In this document: positions 1-11,896 of the stretch, one piece after another
Numbering within the stretch: position 1 is the first letter of the stretch
Layout: every line of letters starts with the position of its first letter
NCBI GenBank assembly: GCA_001910725.1
Contig: MJGA01000006.1
Location: 1,488,001 to 1,552,000, forward strand
Length of the DNA: 64,000 bases
Direction: 5' to 3'
From: Phanerodontia chrysosporium
Taxonomy: Eukaryota > Basidiomycota > Agaricomycetes > Polyporales > Phanerochaetaceae
The notes under the pieces: model-generated
The model's input: the letters and a program-made list of their open reading frames with translations, nothing else
Databases searched by the model: none
What the model was told of the DNA's origin: nothing
Program-made: the position numbers and the translations under genes

Positions 1-512
1 ACGAGGCAGGCTTCACCGAGATCACGATGTACGAGACGCTCCTGCGGCCGCAGCAGGTCGACGTGGTGCCCGCGCCGCCGCCCGTCGGCCGCGTCGCAGC
101 ACAGCTCAAGCGCGCCGAGGCGCGCCGCGAGGAGAAGCGCCTCCGACAGATTGCGCAGGCGCAGCAGCAGCGTGGCGCCAAGCGCAAGCGCGAGGACGGC
201 GGCGAGGGTGCAGAGGGTGCAGAGGGCACAGAGGGCGAGGGCGCGCAGGACGCGAAGCGTGCGCGCACGGAGGAGGCGGATGACAGCGCCGCGACGGACA
301 CACCGCTCGCGGGCACGCCTGTGCCTGTGCCGGCGCAGGAAGCGCAGGAGGAGGCGGATGCACGGACGATCAGCGTGTCGAAGGCGTTTCCCGAGGTCCG
401 CGGGCACACGAGCTACCTGACGTTCGCGGTGCTGCTACCGGCGGCGGCGGCGGCGGCGGCGCAGGGAGAGGAACAGGGCACGGTGCCGCCGTCGGCGGCG
501 GAGCACGCGTGA
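1..512 (+). CDS. TRM61: tRNA (adenine-58-N1)-methyltransferase catalytic subunit Trm61, C-terminus (partial)
   Basis: The gene enters from the left edge; the frame is open from base 3 and stops at 510-512. Two stretches point to Trm61/GCD14, which with Trm6 makes m1A58 in tRNAs in the nucleus: an opening segment reading GFTEITMYETLLRPQQV, like the last strand and substrate-binding end of the Trm61 methyltransferase fold, and the C-terminal motif GHTSYLTFA, equivalent to GHTGYLTFA of the animal enzyme. Between them sits a lysine/glutamate-rich insert with basic KRKRE and KRAR patches (possible nuclear localisation), common in fungal orthologues. After the motif comes an alanine run and a short tail. 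The SAM-binding domain lies outside the window. The family call is by motif and position. Confidence 0.75.
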   Translation, partial: EAGFTEITMYETLLRPQQVDVVPAPPPVGRVAAQLKRAEARREEKRLRQIAQAQQQRGAKRKREDGGEGAEGAEGTEGEGAQDAKRARTEEADDSAATDTPLAGTPVPVPAQEAQEEADARTISVSKAFPEVRGHTSYLTFAVLLPAAAAAAAQGEEQGTVPPSAAEHA

Positions 513-1160
513 TGCATGCAGGGCGCGTGCGCTTGGCTATCACGGCAATGTACTTCTCTAATTACGCTGTCACGAGGACCGGGAACCTGCTCGAGAGCTC
601 ATCATTCTGCAGCTCTTTCGCCGCACGGCGGCGGGGGCGTCGAGGCGCGCGCCATCGGCTAGGTTCACGTAATGGGGCGTGTGCTGTGGGAGTCCCGAGT
701 GCATTGTGTGTAGTTTAAACGTGTGCGGGTGTGGAGATGAACAGGGGCGGACGCGGTTGACGTTGCTTGTTCCTCGAAGGGACGCGCCGGCTGGGTGGGA
801 CGATGAGATTCGGTTGGTGGGATGGATCTGGAGGGTAACAGCTGGCGTTGATGCATTGCAGATCGCGCAGGGGATACGTAAGGCTGGCATGTGGCCTGGC
901 GCGGGCTGAAACGCGGCAAGGCGAGCGCGTCCGTGTTTTGGGCCGTCGCTCTGGGCGGGCACTGGGCGGGAGTCATGGACTGCGACGACCCTTGGGGAGC
1001 AACTGCGCTGCCAACGAAGCTCTCGCCGACAGATCCTCGCCGGATAACGAAGCTGCCTGCTCTTCGGGCAATCCATGCGCCCTCCCCCATCCGTTTCACC
1101 CTCGCTCATAAGACGCGCTCTCCGCCAGCGAGGCCTCGCTTCCCCTCCGCTCCTCCGACC
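513..1160. other. intergenic, no gene recognised
   Basis: Spacer between Trm61 and the PAS gene. Open frames here are short, run on both strands and resemble nothing known. The last 100 bases are C/T-rich, as often seen just upstream of fungal start codons. Confidence 0.5.
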
Positions 1161-2985
1161 ATGGACCACTGCCCGAGCGTGTCCTTCAGTGCGTCCCGCC
1201 CCTCCCGTCCACCCACCGCCCCCCTCACTCACACAGCCCCGCCCTCCCAGTCGGCATCGTCGACTTTACCGAGGATGTGAGACCACACAGACACACCGTC
1301 CCGCCCACGTCCTGCTGAGCACACGAGACAGGCAAAGTGGCTTTACTGCTCCGCCTCCGTCCACGACCTCCTAGGTGCGCACCCTCTCCTCTCCTCCGCT
1401 GCCCGCGCCCACGCCGCGCGCAAACCAGGGTTCGAACCGCGCGAGCTCATCGGCCGCCCGTCCCTCGAGCTCGTCCACCCCGACGAGTTCGCCCAGGTCC
1501 GCGGCATCCACTACTCGACCATCACCCAGGACCAGGCCGCCGTCCTCGCCTATCTCCGCATGCGGCACAAGGATCCCTGCAAGGGTTACGTCTTGTGTGC
1601 CATTGTGAGTCCCCGCAGCCCTCTGCGATCCACGTCCCTGCCCTTGACGCGCGCCGCGCCCGTCCCCAGTCCCGCACCGTCTGCCAGAACGTCCTCGTCG
1701 GCAGCGTCTCCTATGCGACCCCCGGCCCCAAGGCCATGCACAACGCCTCCACCGCCCAGGAGGTCACCATCATCACCCCGACCGCCAAAGACTTTGAGTT
1801 CCGCGTGCGTGCCACATCGTTCCGTTTCCCGTCATCGCCCGCTCACAACGGATGGCCCTGCGCAGCGATGGAACGACCCAAGTCCGATGCCGCCGTGCCC
1901 TGTGCCGCCACACATGATGCCGAACCGGCCAGGCTCGCCGCCGACCGCGACCAACAACACGTACCCAGAGCACTTTGACCCGCTGCCAGAGCAGTCCGTG
2001 CGCACGGCGCTGATCCTGAACCGCTTCACGGTGCACTGCACGGTGCAGTACTGCTCGAACGACAGCATCCTGCGCACGACGGACGTGCTCGGGCGCCCGT
2101 TCTGGGACTTTGTGTCCAAGCGCGACGAGGAGCTCGTCCGCTCCTGGATCGACGTCATCAAGGGCTGGGGCGTCAACGAGCGCGGCCAGCCCAGCGACGG
2201 CGGCTTTGGCTACGGCAAGTTCACCCTCCTCGTCCGCGGCGCGACTCCAGGTGCGTCCCGCTCATGCGCGCCGTGACCCCGTCGTGGCCAACTCACGTCC
2301 CTTTCCCTCCCCCAGCGAGCGCCCAGGCGGTACAGGCCCGGCTCCGCGGCACCACCGCGCCCGCGCGCAACGCAACCACGCACGCCCGAGCGACAGCACA
2401 AACGCGGCCCCCAGTCGCGCGACGGCGCGCGGCGCCGACTTCCTGCGCGAGCTCACGCGCGAGCGGCCGCCGCCGCCGCCGCCGCCGCCTCGGAGAAGCA
2501 CCCGGCGCAGCACCACAGCCGGCACGAGCACCGGCCGGAGCGGCGGACGAGCGGGAGCGCGCGGCGGCGGCACCGTCGCTGCGCCGCGAGCAGGCGGACG
2601 AGCTGCTCGTCGACGCGATCTTCAGCGCGCACAGCGACGGGCTCATGGTCATCCTCCGGCGTTCCTCCGCGCCGCCGCCACCCCCGCCGCGCCCACCGCG
2701 CCCGCGCCCGGCCACCACACGGCGTCCTCCGCTTCTGCGTCGCCGCCCTCGGCACACGCGTCGCCCGCCGGGAGCGCCTCCCCGCCGCATGCCCATGCCC
2801 CCGCGGGCGGCGGCGGCGGCGGCGGCGCGCTGAGCGCGAGCAGCTCGGGCGCGTCGTTGAGCGCGTTCGCGCTGCCGCCGCTCCTCGAGCGCACCGCGAA
2901 CAGCTCGTCGGGCAGCAGCAGCGGGAGCAGCGGGTTCAGCGCTGCGAGCGGGTATGGGCGCCGCGGCGCGCAGTGGGGGCGATGA
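1161..2985 (+). CDS. PAS-domain protein (two PAS folds, no LOV cysteine motif seen)
   Basis: Seven exons can be traced: 1161-1188, 1251-1276, 1338-1374, 1429-1604, 1670-1804, 1866-2250, then from 2316. All six introns are GT-AG, 49-65 nt, and phases agree. The protein starts MDHCPSVSFIGIVDFTED and continues WLYCSASVHDLLGFEPREL, the classic opening of a PAS domain (helix with DLLG, then HPDEF). A second PAS-like part follows around ALILNRFTVHCTVQYCSND and includes VLGRPFWDFV. The flavin-binding NCRFLQ motif of WC-1-type LOV domains is not visible, so blue-light sensing is not supported. The last exon is very G/C-rich: DAIFSAHSDGLMVIL is in one frame, while the natural-looking Ser/Gly-rich tail ending at 2985 is in the next (stop of the first frame at 2833). 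This fits one lost base near 2660. Likely a regulatory or signalling protein; role unknown. Confidence 0.65.
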
Positions 2986-3819
2986 CCCCCCGGATGTGCC
3001 TTGCTTAGCTTGAGTCTTTGTTGTCCTTGTGTTGTCTTGCTTCCTCCGGTAGTCGCTCGCACTGTGTTTTCCTGCCCGTATGCATATACCCAATGGCCCA
3101 CTCGTTCTCGTCGTCTGTCGTCCTCGCTGTTTTTCGCTCCGTGTTCGTTTTGTCCCAAAGGCTATCCGCGACAAAGTAACCTTACTCCCTGACATCGACA
3201 TACTCCGTATACTACCTCGCGCGCATTCTGACTCACAAAAACGAAAGTGCCGTTGCACTACAGCGGCCTCACGAGCGGTAACACATGGTTGTCAGTTTGC
3301 GGAATGGAGGGACGGGTGCAGTGCTAAGCGGAGAACGAGGCTGTCCGACCTCCAAGGCTCCATTCCCCAAGCCCAAAGCCAAGGCTCACTGTGACGCCCG
3401 AATTCAGCTCGGGAGATAACATAGACGTGTCTAGGAGAGCAGACAAGCAATACAATTTCGGGAGTATGCTGCACGGGTTACATTACAAGATGGCGGTGGC
3501 AGTGGCCTTTGCACGAGAATGCATCGATAACGTATGCAGCGAGAACCTTGAGAACACGCCGTCCGAGAAACCAGTCGTGTCGAGAACAGAGCACAGGAGG
3601 ATCAGCGCAGCAGCAGGAAGCCAATCTATCAGACGCGAGAACATGGCGAGGTGGAAAAGGGGCGGTGGGAGTTCTAGTCATCAATAAGGGTTCGGAGGTC
3701 ATCTTCAGGGGAGGTAGACGAGGGGACAGACCGTTTAGGCTGTCAGCCAACCTGCAGAAAGCCAGTAGTGTGGTGGCCTAGATCGTCAACTACACAAAGC
3801 GAAAAACAAAAGTGTTCGG
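2986..3819. other. intergenic, no gene recognised
   Basis: Convergent space between the PAS gene and the minus-strand BTB gene. It should hold both 3' ends. No credible coding exon, repeat or RNA was seen. Confidence 0.4.
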
Positions 3820-4869
3820 TCAACGACCGCATATGACTTTTGCCGCGAGAAGCGGCTTCACCGGTTGGGAGGCCCATTGCGCCAGCACTTCGGCGAGGCG
3901 AGCGTCGAACGCCGCCTTGCAGAGCGGGCACCTGATGTCGGGCGTGAATTCTCCGAACGTCACCTCGAGTGAGATGGCCGTCAGCTCTACGGGTTCAAGG
4001 TGGGGGGCTCACACCCGTCAGACGTGTATACGTACACTGGTGGTCTACGCACGTGGCCTCATCTGCCAGATGAGGTAAGCAGAAACCAGCTCCCACGCGC
4101 GGCCCAGCGCCGTCGCGCTGCAGGTTGGCGTCGGGAGGTGCGGGAGCGGCGGCGCGCGCAGGACTGTCTTCAGCGCGGCCTGCCGCGTCTCCTGGAGGGC
4201 GAACAGCTTGCTGAGGTACACCGGCCCGATTCTCTCGGCGGTCTCCAGCGGGATGTCCGTCGCCTTGCACCCGAGCAGGTGTGTCGACGTGCGCGCGGCG
4301 AGCGGGTGCAGGTCGTGCTGCGCTGCGAGGGCATAGAATTCGAGCGGGGCAGTGTGCACCCGGGAGGAGAGGATCTGGAAGAGGGCTGTCGAAGGCGCAA
4401 CGTGCGTGTGGGCGGATATACCGTACCTCTGAAGTGCATTTACTGCAGCGAACAGGTCAGCGTTGGCTGGTTCGAGCTGCGTGCAGCAGAGGCCGTAGAT
4501 CGCATGCAGGATGATGTTGAGCACAGAGGCCCCCTCGGGCACAGCGACGACGTGGCGATCCGCCTTTGCGCGCGAAGCAGCGAGCTGCGCACGGTTGACC
4601 AGGTTGCCAAAGCTGTTCGAAGACGCTGCGAGAACTACCTCAGAGTGCAGGCAGAATAACACGTGATCAGACGAGACGAAGACAAGGTCCTCCACCACGC
4701 CAGCAGGGCCGAAGGAGTTACCGACGTGGAACGTGCTCGACATGGGGATCTGTCTGGCTTGATCAGAGTGGGGCACCGAGTAGAGTACTAGTGCCCTGCT
4801 ACCAGTAACAGGCTCGGCTGGACGAGTGTACTGCGCGTCGACGCTCTGTTGCTCGCTGGGGGTGGACAT
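3820..4869 (-). CDS. BTB/POZ-domain protein with C-terminal CPLC motif (BTB paralogue 1)
   Basis: Two exons: 4869-4053 and 3986-3820, with a 66-nt GT-AG intron; 327 aa. The start at 4869 gives MSTPSEQQSV and lies about 50 bases from a TATA box. Residues ~60-170 hold a BTB fold (EDLVFVSSDHVLFCLHSEVV, then a helical part with LNIILHAIYG). The rest is a helical region shared with the paralogue at 24084-25088. The second exon supplies the end, with CPLCKAAFDARLAEVLAQW: a lone CxxC pair that might bind metal only with a partner. BTB proteins usually dimerise and act as Cullin-3 substrate adaptors or nuclear regulators. This family is expanded in Agaricomycetes; the target is unknown. The neighbour at 5031-7508 also has a BTB domain but belongs to another subfamily. 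Confidence 0.8.
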
Positions 4870-4917
4870 AGTGGGTGTTGAGTGGAAGCGATTCCTCGAT
4901 CGCATCCGCGGCTCTGC

Positions 4918-4927
4918 CTTATATACA
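4918..4927 (-). promoter_or_regulatory. TATA box of BTB gene 1
   Basis: On the minus strand the sequence reads GTATATAAGGC, about 50 bases upstream of the ATG at 4869. This is a strong TATA match at a typical distance and implies a very short 5' leader. Confidence 0.5.
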
Positions 4928-5030
4928 CATACCCGATCTGATTTTGCAATGCGAATAGAAAACACGATGACGTCCTTTATGACGCGCGCTCTGGTTATCC
5001 CCAACCATCCTAGTGTCAGTCTAGAGGTGT

Positions 5031-7508
5031 CTAGTCCGCCGCACTGCGTCCATCCTTCCCTGGCGGCTTGAACTCCAAATTCACAGCAATCAGCGGCCAG
5101 ACTGCGACACCATACAGACTGAGGAACCATTGTGAACAAGGAGGGGGTGCAATGCAAACCTTCCTCGAAACCCGGATGGCGACCAAGTCGTATCTGCTGC
5201 CACACGTTCCGCATAGCTTCGGACCCTCGAATGTCTGCCCAGTGGTCTAGGAAGAATTGGACTTGTACCTGCAGGGGCAGTGAGTGGAACAGTAGCATGC
5301 ACCTCCAGGAGCTCCAGCAGACCTTGCGGACATCCTCGAATGCAGCAGAAAAGTCTGAAAATACTTCATATGCAACGTTATCGACGGTCAGCGACTTGAC
5401 GATGTGCTGGAATGCCCGTTTCTTCAGCTCTTGGAGGTCGAGCCCTAAGGCACTCGCAGTCAGCGATAGAAGCTAGCGCAGTGAAGGGAACAGAACGCCT
5501 ACTATCAGCGAGTCGATACACGGCCTTTGCGGAGCATGGCCGCGGCCGTCCGGGGTTGTTCTTCTCCCATTCGGCGATCCATTCTTTGCGGGAAGTGGGA
5601 TGGGCCGGCAGCTCTGCGTCGAGTGAAACAGATGACTTGACAGTGTGCCCGAGCTGGAAGCTAGCTTGAGCTTCTGGCGCCGTCACAGCTGGAGTAGACG
5701 CCCCAACCGGGCGTGGCTGTTTGAAAGCTGCAGTCGGCACCGGACTATGGTGAGTAGTCTTCGTGAAAGAAGATGCAAGCGGTGCAAAAACGATGGTATC
5801 GGTGTAGAGCTATCAAGTGATGAGCTAAGGCTAGAGTGTCTCGCTGGTTGGGCACTCACGTAGTAGAGTACAGCCCTGTAGGTGCTGTACGCAACATCTC
5901 TCACCACAACACGGACTTTGTGAGGACCTGGCGCGGATCCCACCAAGTTCTCGCTGCCCGACGCTGCAGGTACAAACGGGCGAGGGGACCCGGAGCGAGA
6001 AGTGACGTGTGACGGCGCACGAGACACATCTTTGCGTTCGGCAACTTCATCGGAAGTGCGGTGAGTATCGGTATGCTGACCCTCGCTGATGCTTTCCCAT
6101 CCTCTGGAATCTCGTTGGACTTCGCCCTTTTGGGATTCCAACTGTGGAAGGTGTATGTCCATGTCAGTGTCCGTAGCGATGTCATCATGATCGTCTTCAT
6201 CATCCGAGTCCTGGAAGCGGTGAGAAAAGCCATCGTCTTGATCGTCATCGGCCTCGACCATCTTCTCAGATTCAGAATCTACAGACATCGCGGTGTCCGT
6301 CGATGGTGCCTCCAGTCGCATCCCTTCTGAGAATCCAGACTCAAACACTGTCAATCCAAGAGTTGAGCTTCGATGCACTGCGGTGGTCGTGTTGTACGTA
6401 CTAGTGTTGAAATAGTCGACTCGCCGCAGCAACCGCCTCGCGGCGTAAATCGTTCGGAGCCCTCTACCTCGTCTCTTTGGCAGCACAAACTCCACGTCAG
6501 AATATGCTGGACTATGAATGTATGAGTTACAACACTCGGTGTCATGTAACCCGCACATACTCGTCAAGGAGGCTACCCATCGCGTCCAGGAGATCTTTCG
6601 GCACAAGCTGTCTGGGAATCGTAGGCGGAGGCACCGGGGGAACTGGCGAAGACGTGATTGTGCAAATAATAAGCATGGCGTCAGCCTGCCGGACTGTACT
6701 TGCTTGATAATATATGGCGTCTCTACGAGCAAACTGAGCCCTGAAGGATATGTCAAGGCAACATCACCCGTCTGACGATGAAAGGGACGCTACCATCCCC
6801 AGTTCACAGTCTACGCTAGTCAGGACAGAGATAGACATATTATGCAGCTTAACGTGCCTTCCATGAAAATGAGTGGTCGTTCGCCTCTTTGGAGTTGAAG
6901 AGGATTGTCTTCGACAAACTACCGCAAGGATCAGCCAAGTGTCAATCCGCATATAAGGGGCTCCATACTTGCGTAGCTCGAAGCCAAACTTGTAGACACC
7001 TTCACGAACCCACCTGACGGTGTTGAGTCCTCATGCAGCACATGGGTTTCGTCTGACGCGCGTACTTACTTGCCGTTCACTGCATTCTCTTTCTCTTCAG
7101 CTGTAGGCTACACGAACATCAGCACATCCAGCGAACGCCCTGGTACGTAATACGCACCTCGCAGGCAAGGTAGAGGCTCACGAAGCCCTGTCCTTCGGCA
7201 TTGACAATACCTGAGTTGGGATAGAAGAGGATCTACGAGCGCTTTGCATTGAGATGTTTCATTACGCGCGACTTTCGCGTACTTGCCAGCGACCACCAGC
7301 GAACTTGGCCGACTTAGTGACCTTGGACTTCATCTCTCCTTTGCTGTCAGTAACGTCAGCACCCACCCTCGCGTGCAGCCCCGCCCGACTAGGCGGAGAC
7401 ACAACCCGCGGCGGCAGGCACTTACCTATTCTCGAACAACTCGTGCAGACCTCGTAGAGTCCACTCAAAGCGCACCGACGTGCTCTCCATAAACTCGTTT
7501 GAATCCAT
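5031..7508 (-). CDS. MATH-BTB protein, 14 exons
   Basis: Exons, in coding order: 7508-7426, 7343-7283, 7232-7158, 7107-7070, 7013-6969, 6918-6858, 6810-6794, 6740-6561, 6511-6402, 6347-5860, 5809-5503, 5444-5323, 5268-5160, 5101-5031. Every phase agrees, giving 588 aa without a frameshift. Exons 1-8 build a MATH (TRAF-like) domain: FEWTLRGLHELFEN, ILFYPNSGIVNAEGQGFVSL, WVREGVYKFGFELR, ILFNSKEANDHSFSWK and NWGWAQFARRDAIYY. Exons 9-14 form a BTB domain split by a long acidic insert (residues ~220-320): YSDVEFVLPKRR, FNTMFESGFSEG, VLYYLYTDTIVFAPL, then a BACK-like end with ADRLDLQELKKRAFQHI and QQIRLGRHPGFEEVWPLI. MATH-BTB proteins of the SPOP/BPM type bring substrates to Cullin-3; that role is inferred. 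Exon 7 is only 17 nt, and the intron before it appears to be GC-AG (donor AAG/GCACGT). Confidence 0.85.
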
Positions 7509-7640
7509 CGCAGTAGGTATACACGGCCTCGATACAGCAGCGATCGGCAACACGGCGGTGGTGGTGGTAAGGATCGAAAGTATCCGACAAGCGCTAATGA
7601 CCCCACTACACATCCCTGTCGCGTGACGTCCGCGTGGGAG

Positions 7641-10600
7641 CTAGGCGCCCAACATCTTCCGGAAGTCATCTTGACCTTTGCCTGCGGTGCCGGAGGGCTT
7701 TGCAGTCCCGCCAGTCGCGCTTGAGGAGGCGTTGCTTGTAGTTGCTGATGCCGCAGAGACCGTTACATGCGCATTCTTCTTGCTTCCGAGTCCAGCTCGT
7801 GGCCGGGAAATCGCTGAACGTGGAATGAACAGTCCGCTCCCCGCCGTCGCAGGTGGTCCGACAGGACGGTTGCTGCTGATGCTCTCGAGGCTCTCCTCCG
7901 ATAGCTGTAGTGTGTTCCGTCGAAGATGATCGGTTCAGGATGCAACAACAGCTTTCCCGCCTCCTGCAATGGGCTCGTAATCTGATAATTGATAAAATTC
8001 TTCCAATAACTTACCGCCGGAGTCTCGCATTCGGCGACAGCTTCATGTTTATTGGCAAATACCTCGACGCGCCGGACTTTGACAATTTTCTCCAAAGCTT
8101 GCTGTAGAAGCCCTTCCTGCGTCCCAGAGGGCAATCCACGTATTCGCACCGAACGGTTGCGCACCTCTGCTGAAGGCCGTTTCCCTGGAGCACTAATATC
8201 CAAGTACGTTAGTCACATCAAGCATATATATGCATGCTACGTACAGGGTCTTGCTGTTCTTCACGCGAGGGTCCGCAAGGGTCACAGCAATTCGACGTTT
8301 CTTCAGTTCGTGGTTATTCGCTGCAAGTGCAGCGAGGGCGTCTTTCTGTGATAGACAGAAGTCAAGTTCAAGTGCGCTAGTTGAATAGGAAACCTGTAAC
8401 AGACCTCATGCTCGAATTCTACGAAGGCAAAGCCTTTTGGATGCCCCTTGTCATCCACACCCATGCGGATGTCCTTTATGGCGCCGTACTGGTTCAAAGA
8501 AAAGGTTCGTCACATGATACTGCATGGCGCGAGGATGTGCATACCGTGCTGAACAACTTCTCCAAATCATCCTTCTTCACAGACTTCGCCAGACCCGCCA
8601 CATACAACTCGCGGTCGTTAGCGTCGGCGTCGGTGCGCTCTTTCCTCCTCTCCGGGTTTGATATATACACTTGCAGAGTGCGACCCGGCTCGAGCTCACG
8701 CCCATGGAGCTCAAGGGCAGCTTCGGCTGCATTCTGGACAAGGCAGGTATCAGATGCTGCGAAGGTGATCCTGGATAGGTAGGACGTACTGGTGAGGTAT
8801 ATTGCACATAGCAGAATCTGCGCGTGCTCTTGAACTTCTTGCTTGGCCATCGAACGTCAAATAGCACGCCATACTACATCAAGAGTGAGCTCGTGCACCT
8901 CGGGTGCAAACAGCTGACGCCTCCTCACCTTGCCAAATAGCTCCCGGATAGACTTATCGTCCGCGCTCTCAGAGAAGTTGGTGACGTATAGTGTCGACTT
9001 CCAGGCTAGGTGAACTGCAATCTCCTCGCCATGGATGCGCTTCTTGTCCTTTGTCAGTGCGGCAGGAACACTATCCTATAATTCCTATGAGAGTCTATGT
9101 CGGCTCGCATTGGGTGTAACTCCTACTCTTTCCATAAATTCAACGGTGGCAACCAGGCTGTTGGGCATCGAGGTGATCTTAATTTCGCGAACCGAGCCAC
9201 ACTGGGAGGTTATATATGAGGCTGGATAGCGAGTAGCGACTAGGAACTAACTTACATCCTTGAAGAGCGCGCGGAGGTCCTCTTCGGTAGTCTCGCTTGG
9301 CAATTCTGCAACGAAGACTGTGCAGTTCTCGCGGTCCCTGACAGCAAAGGACAACGATAAGCGCTGCAGTGAAATGCGTGAAAATGCATATACGCACCTT
9401 TTGAGGAGTGCAGGACTCGCCTCTATACTATCGTAAGCCGAAGACAGCGGGTTTACAAATAATGGAACTTACCCGCATGCTGCCTCTTGCTCTCCTCTGG
9501 CACGAGCTCGTCTTCCGCCTTACGCTTGCTTCCGCGCTCTTGCTGAGCGCGTCGACATCCATAGGAACTTCCGCTGCCGGCTGACTATCCGACGAGACAT
9601 TCGGCACCGGCGCTTCTGCCACTGGAACGGTTGCGGCTTGCTGCTCCGCAGTAACCTGCATGGCCTCGTACGCGGCCTTCTCTGCCTCCTTGGCACGCTT
9701 CGCAGCGACCTTTTCGCGCGCACGCTCCACACGATCGAGACAGTCCTCGAGCTCCTCCACCGATCCATGGACATGCTCGAACTGTATCCACGCATCCCAG
9801 ATGGCTTCGGGCCAGTCAAGATTCTTGTTCGCGACATCGCGGAAGACTTTGCGGGCATCAGCATAGAGTCGTTGTTTGCTAAATGAAGAATTAGCTAGAC
9901 GCTTTCTCCTCGCGATAGGCATACTTACATCAAGACGTCGGTATGTGATAGCCATGCAAGATAGCTAGTCTTGTAGAACTTTGTCGCATCTTCCCACATG
10001 ACGATGGCGTGCTCCATCATGTTAGCTACGTCTGTACACTGAGCCATCACTCAGACACCTGCACAACGGGTATGGAGCGTCGACCCACCACTGCGGAGAA
10101 GTATTTCTCCAGTCGTAGCTGCGGATCTCCGCTTTTGCTCGCTGGCAGGCGACATCAGCACTGGTCGAAACTAAGTGCTGTTGGGCTGACCTTTGCGAAC
10201 CTTCCCAATTCCTTCTAACAAAGTTGCCAGGACGGCTTCAATGCCGTCTTCAACACCTGCCGCGCATGGTCATTCGCAGTCGATGCATACGAGGGCAAAA
10301 TCAACATACCTGCTTCCTGATCTGCAGCCTGACGTCTCTCGTAGCTTGCCTTCGCCTGCACAACGGGTACGAGTTGATCGACATCAGAAGCGAGAAGATT
10401 GATCGCCGTTGCATTGCTGTAAACAGCTGTCCCGCTCCATTATCTTTCTACTGGTGTATCTAGTGAAGAAGTACTTACAGTCGATGGCGTCACCGCGGCC
10501 AGTGCGTTCCTGTTCAGACAATGAGCAAAATCCTTTGACACTTAGTGGATGACGAACCAGGAAACGTATGCATCGTGCGTATATTTCCCCACAAGTGGGA

Positions 10601-11896
10601 TACTACGCATAGCACGCATAAAAACTGCATGCTGCGCTTCTTCATCCTGGTCGTGCTGACGCTGGAGAAGCCGTCAATGAGACGCACGGAGAGTAAAGGA
10701 GAAGCTCTTACCAGAACATCCACGTAGCCTAGCCAGAAGGTGCGCAGGGCAGACTCAGCGTTCGTGTCGCCACTGAACCTCCGTCTGTCAGCTTCCGTGA
10801 TCGCTCGTTCGTAGAGGGTTTTGAGAACGAATAGGTCGGGCTTCTTGCTACCCCTCTCTGATGCGATGTAGTATGCATAGCCTTCCAAAGAGTAACCAGA
10901 CTGATTCTGATACCGGTGTTAGAACTACACGTATATGATCCATTCCAGAGACATACCAGTGAACGCTCCATCTGTTCTCGGCGCTGGTATGCCTTTATGG
11001 CCTGGGAGCGCCCTTTCGACGCTTTCACTAAGAGTGACTCGTATTCATCTGGAGACTTGTGGTTTGTGGTGAATGACGAATATGCTTGGAAGGTATCGTC
11101 GTTGTCTGTGATATGTGTGAGAAGTGCTTCACCGAAGCGAGGTCATACTACGCACTAGAGTGTGGCTGCTTCAAGCGTTCAAGTAAAACAGCCTCCACGC
11201 GTGCAGATATCTCAGGCCTTAGTATTATTAAGGACGGTTGTTCATCGGGCTCACATACAAACACTCACTTCTTGTCAGCAGGAGCCTCGCCAGGTATTCC
11301 AGCATGAAGTCCCTCATGGGTCCCAGAGCTTATGACTCTGCATGACGCAGCTTGAGTACGCCGACTATGTCAGGATATGAATGATTGACGCACCTCCTCC
11401 AGGTGAGCTGCCCCCTTTGCCACTACCCTCTCGAGCTCATTCAACGTCCAGTCCGCGGTGAACATGTCTTCGAAATCGTCCGGACGCGTCCCTTGCTCTT
11501 TGAAATATTCGTACCGCTCCAGCAAAAGTTCGACATGCTTCTGCAAGATAGGAATGGCTTAGGTACGCGTGTCAGCTGCCCACACGACCGCGCATAGGGC
11601 GTGATACATACATAGATAATCGCCTTCTGCTCGTTCGAACAGGCGAGCACGCCGGTGATACCCTCTGCGGTGTTCAAGTCGCTGCTTGAGACCTTGATCT
11701 CGAGTAGAGGCAACCAGACGTAGTCCCCTGCTGCCCAGTAGTGCGTGACCATGTCTAGAGCGACTTCGAGCTGGTCTTCCATGCCGATCTCTCGAGCGAG
11801 ACGGACATGTTGGGCATGCAGAGCCACATCGTATGGATTATCGGTCAGAAGTGTGAGGGTGTTGGCGAGTGCCTCAAGAGCGTCGGCTTCGTCCAT
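7641..11896 (-). CDS. PRP24: U4/U6 snRNA-associated splicing factor Prp24/SART3-like
   Basis: Large multi-exon gene. It starts at 11896 with MDEADALEALANTLTLL and ends at 7641 with GKGQDDFRKMLGA, the conserved Lsm-binding tail of Prp24/SART3. The first half (11896-9450) is a run of HAT half-TPR repeats, for example HYWAAGDYVWLPLLEI, RYEYFKEQGTRPDDFEDMF, SLEGYAYYIASERGSKKPD, and DARKVFRDVANKNLDWPEA followed by WIQFEHVHGSVEELEDCL. The second half has at least three to four RRMs: CTVFVAELPSETTEEDLR, STLYVTNFSESADDKSIREL, RELYVAGLAKSVKKDDLEKL with KGFAFVEFEHE, and SVRIRGLPSGTQEGLLQQAL. The protein reanneals U4 and U6 snRNAs during spliceosome recycling in the nucleus; architecture and length suit SART3 rather than the HAT-less yeast form. 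One lost base is implied near 7925, where the frame changes before the tail. Introns are short GT-AG; most exon ends were not traced one by one. Confidence 0.85.

Noticed and set aside
570..1232. 220-codon minus-strand ORF
   Set aside because: Antisense to the PAS gene start and intergenic space; no motif, composition follows G/C bias.
2293..3258. 321-codon minus-strand ORF opposite the PAS gene
   Set aside because: Arg/Ala/Gly low complexity arising from the G/C-rich last PAS exon; mirror frame of real coding sequence.
4870..5298. Upstream extension of the BTB ORF to 5298
   Set aside because: That part contains exons 13-14 of the MATH-BTB gene in another gene context; the TATA box and family N-terminus support the start at 4869.
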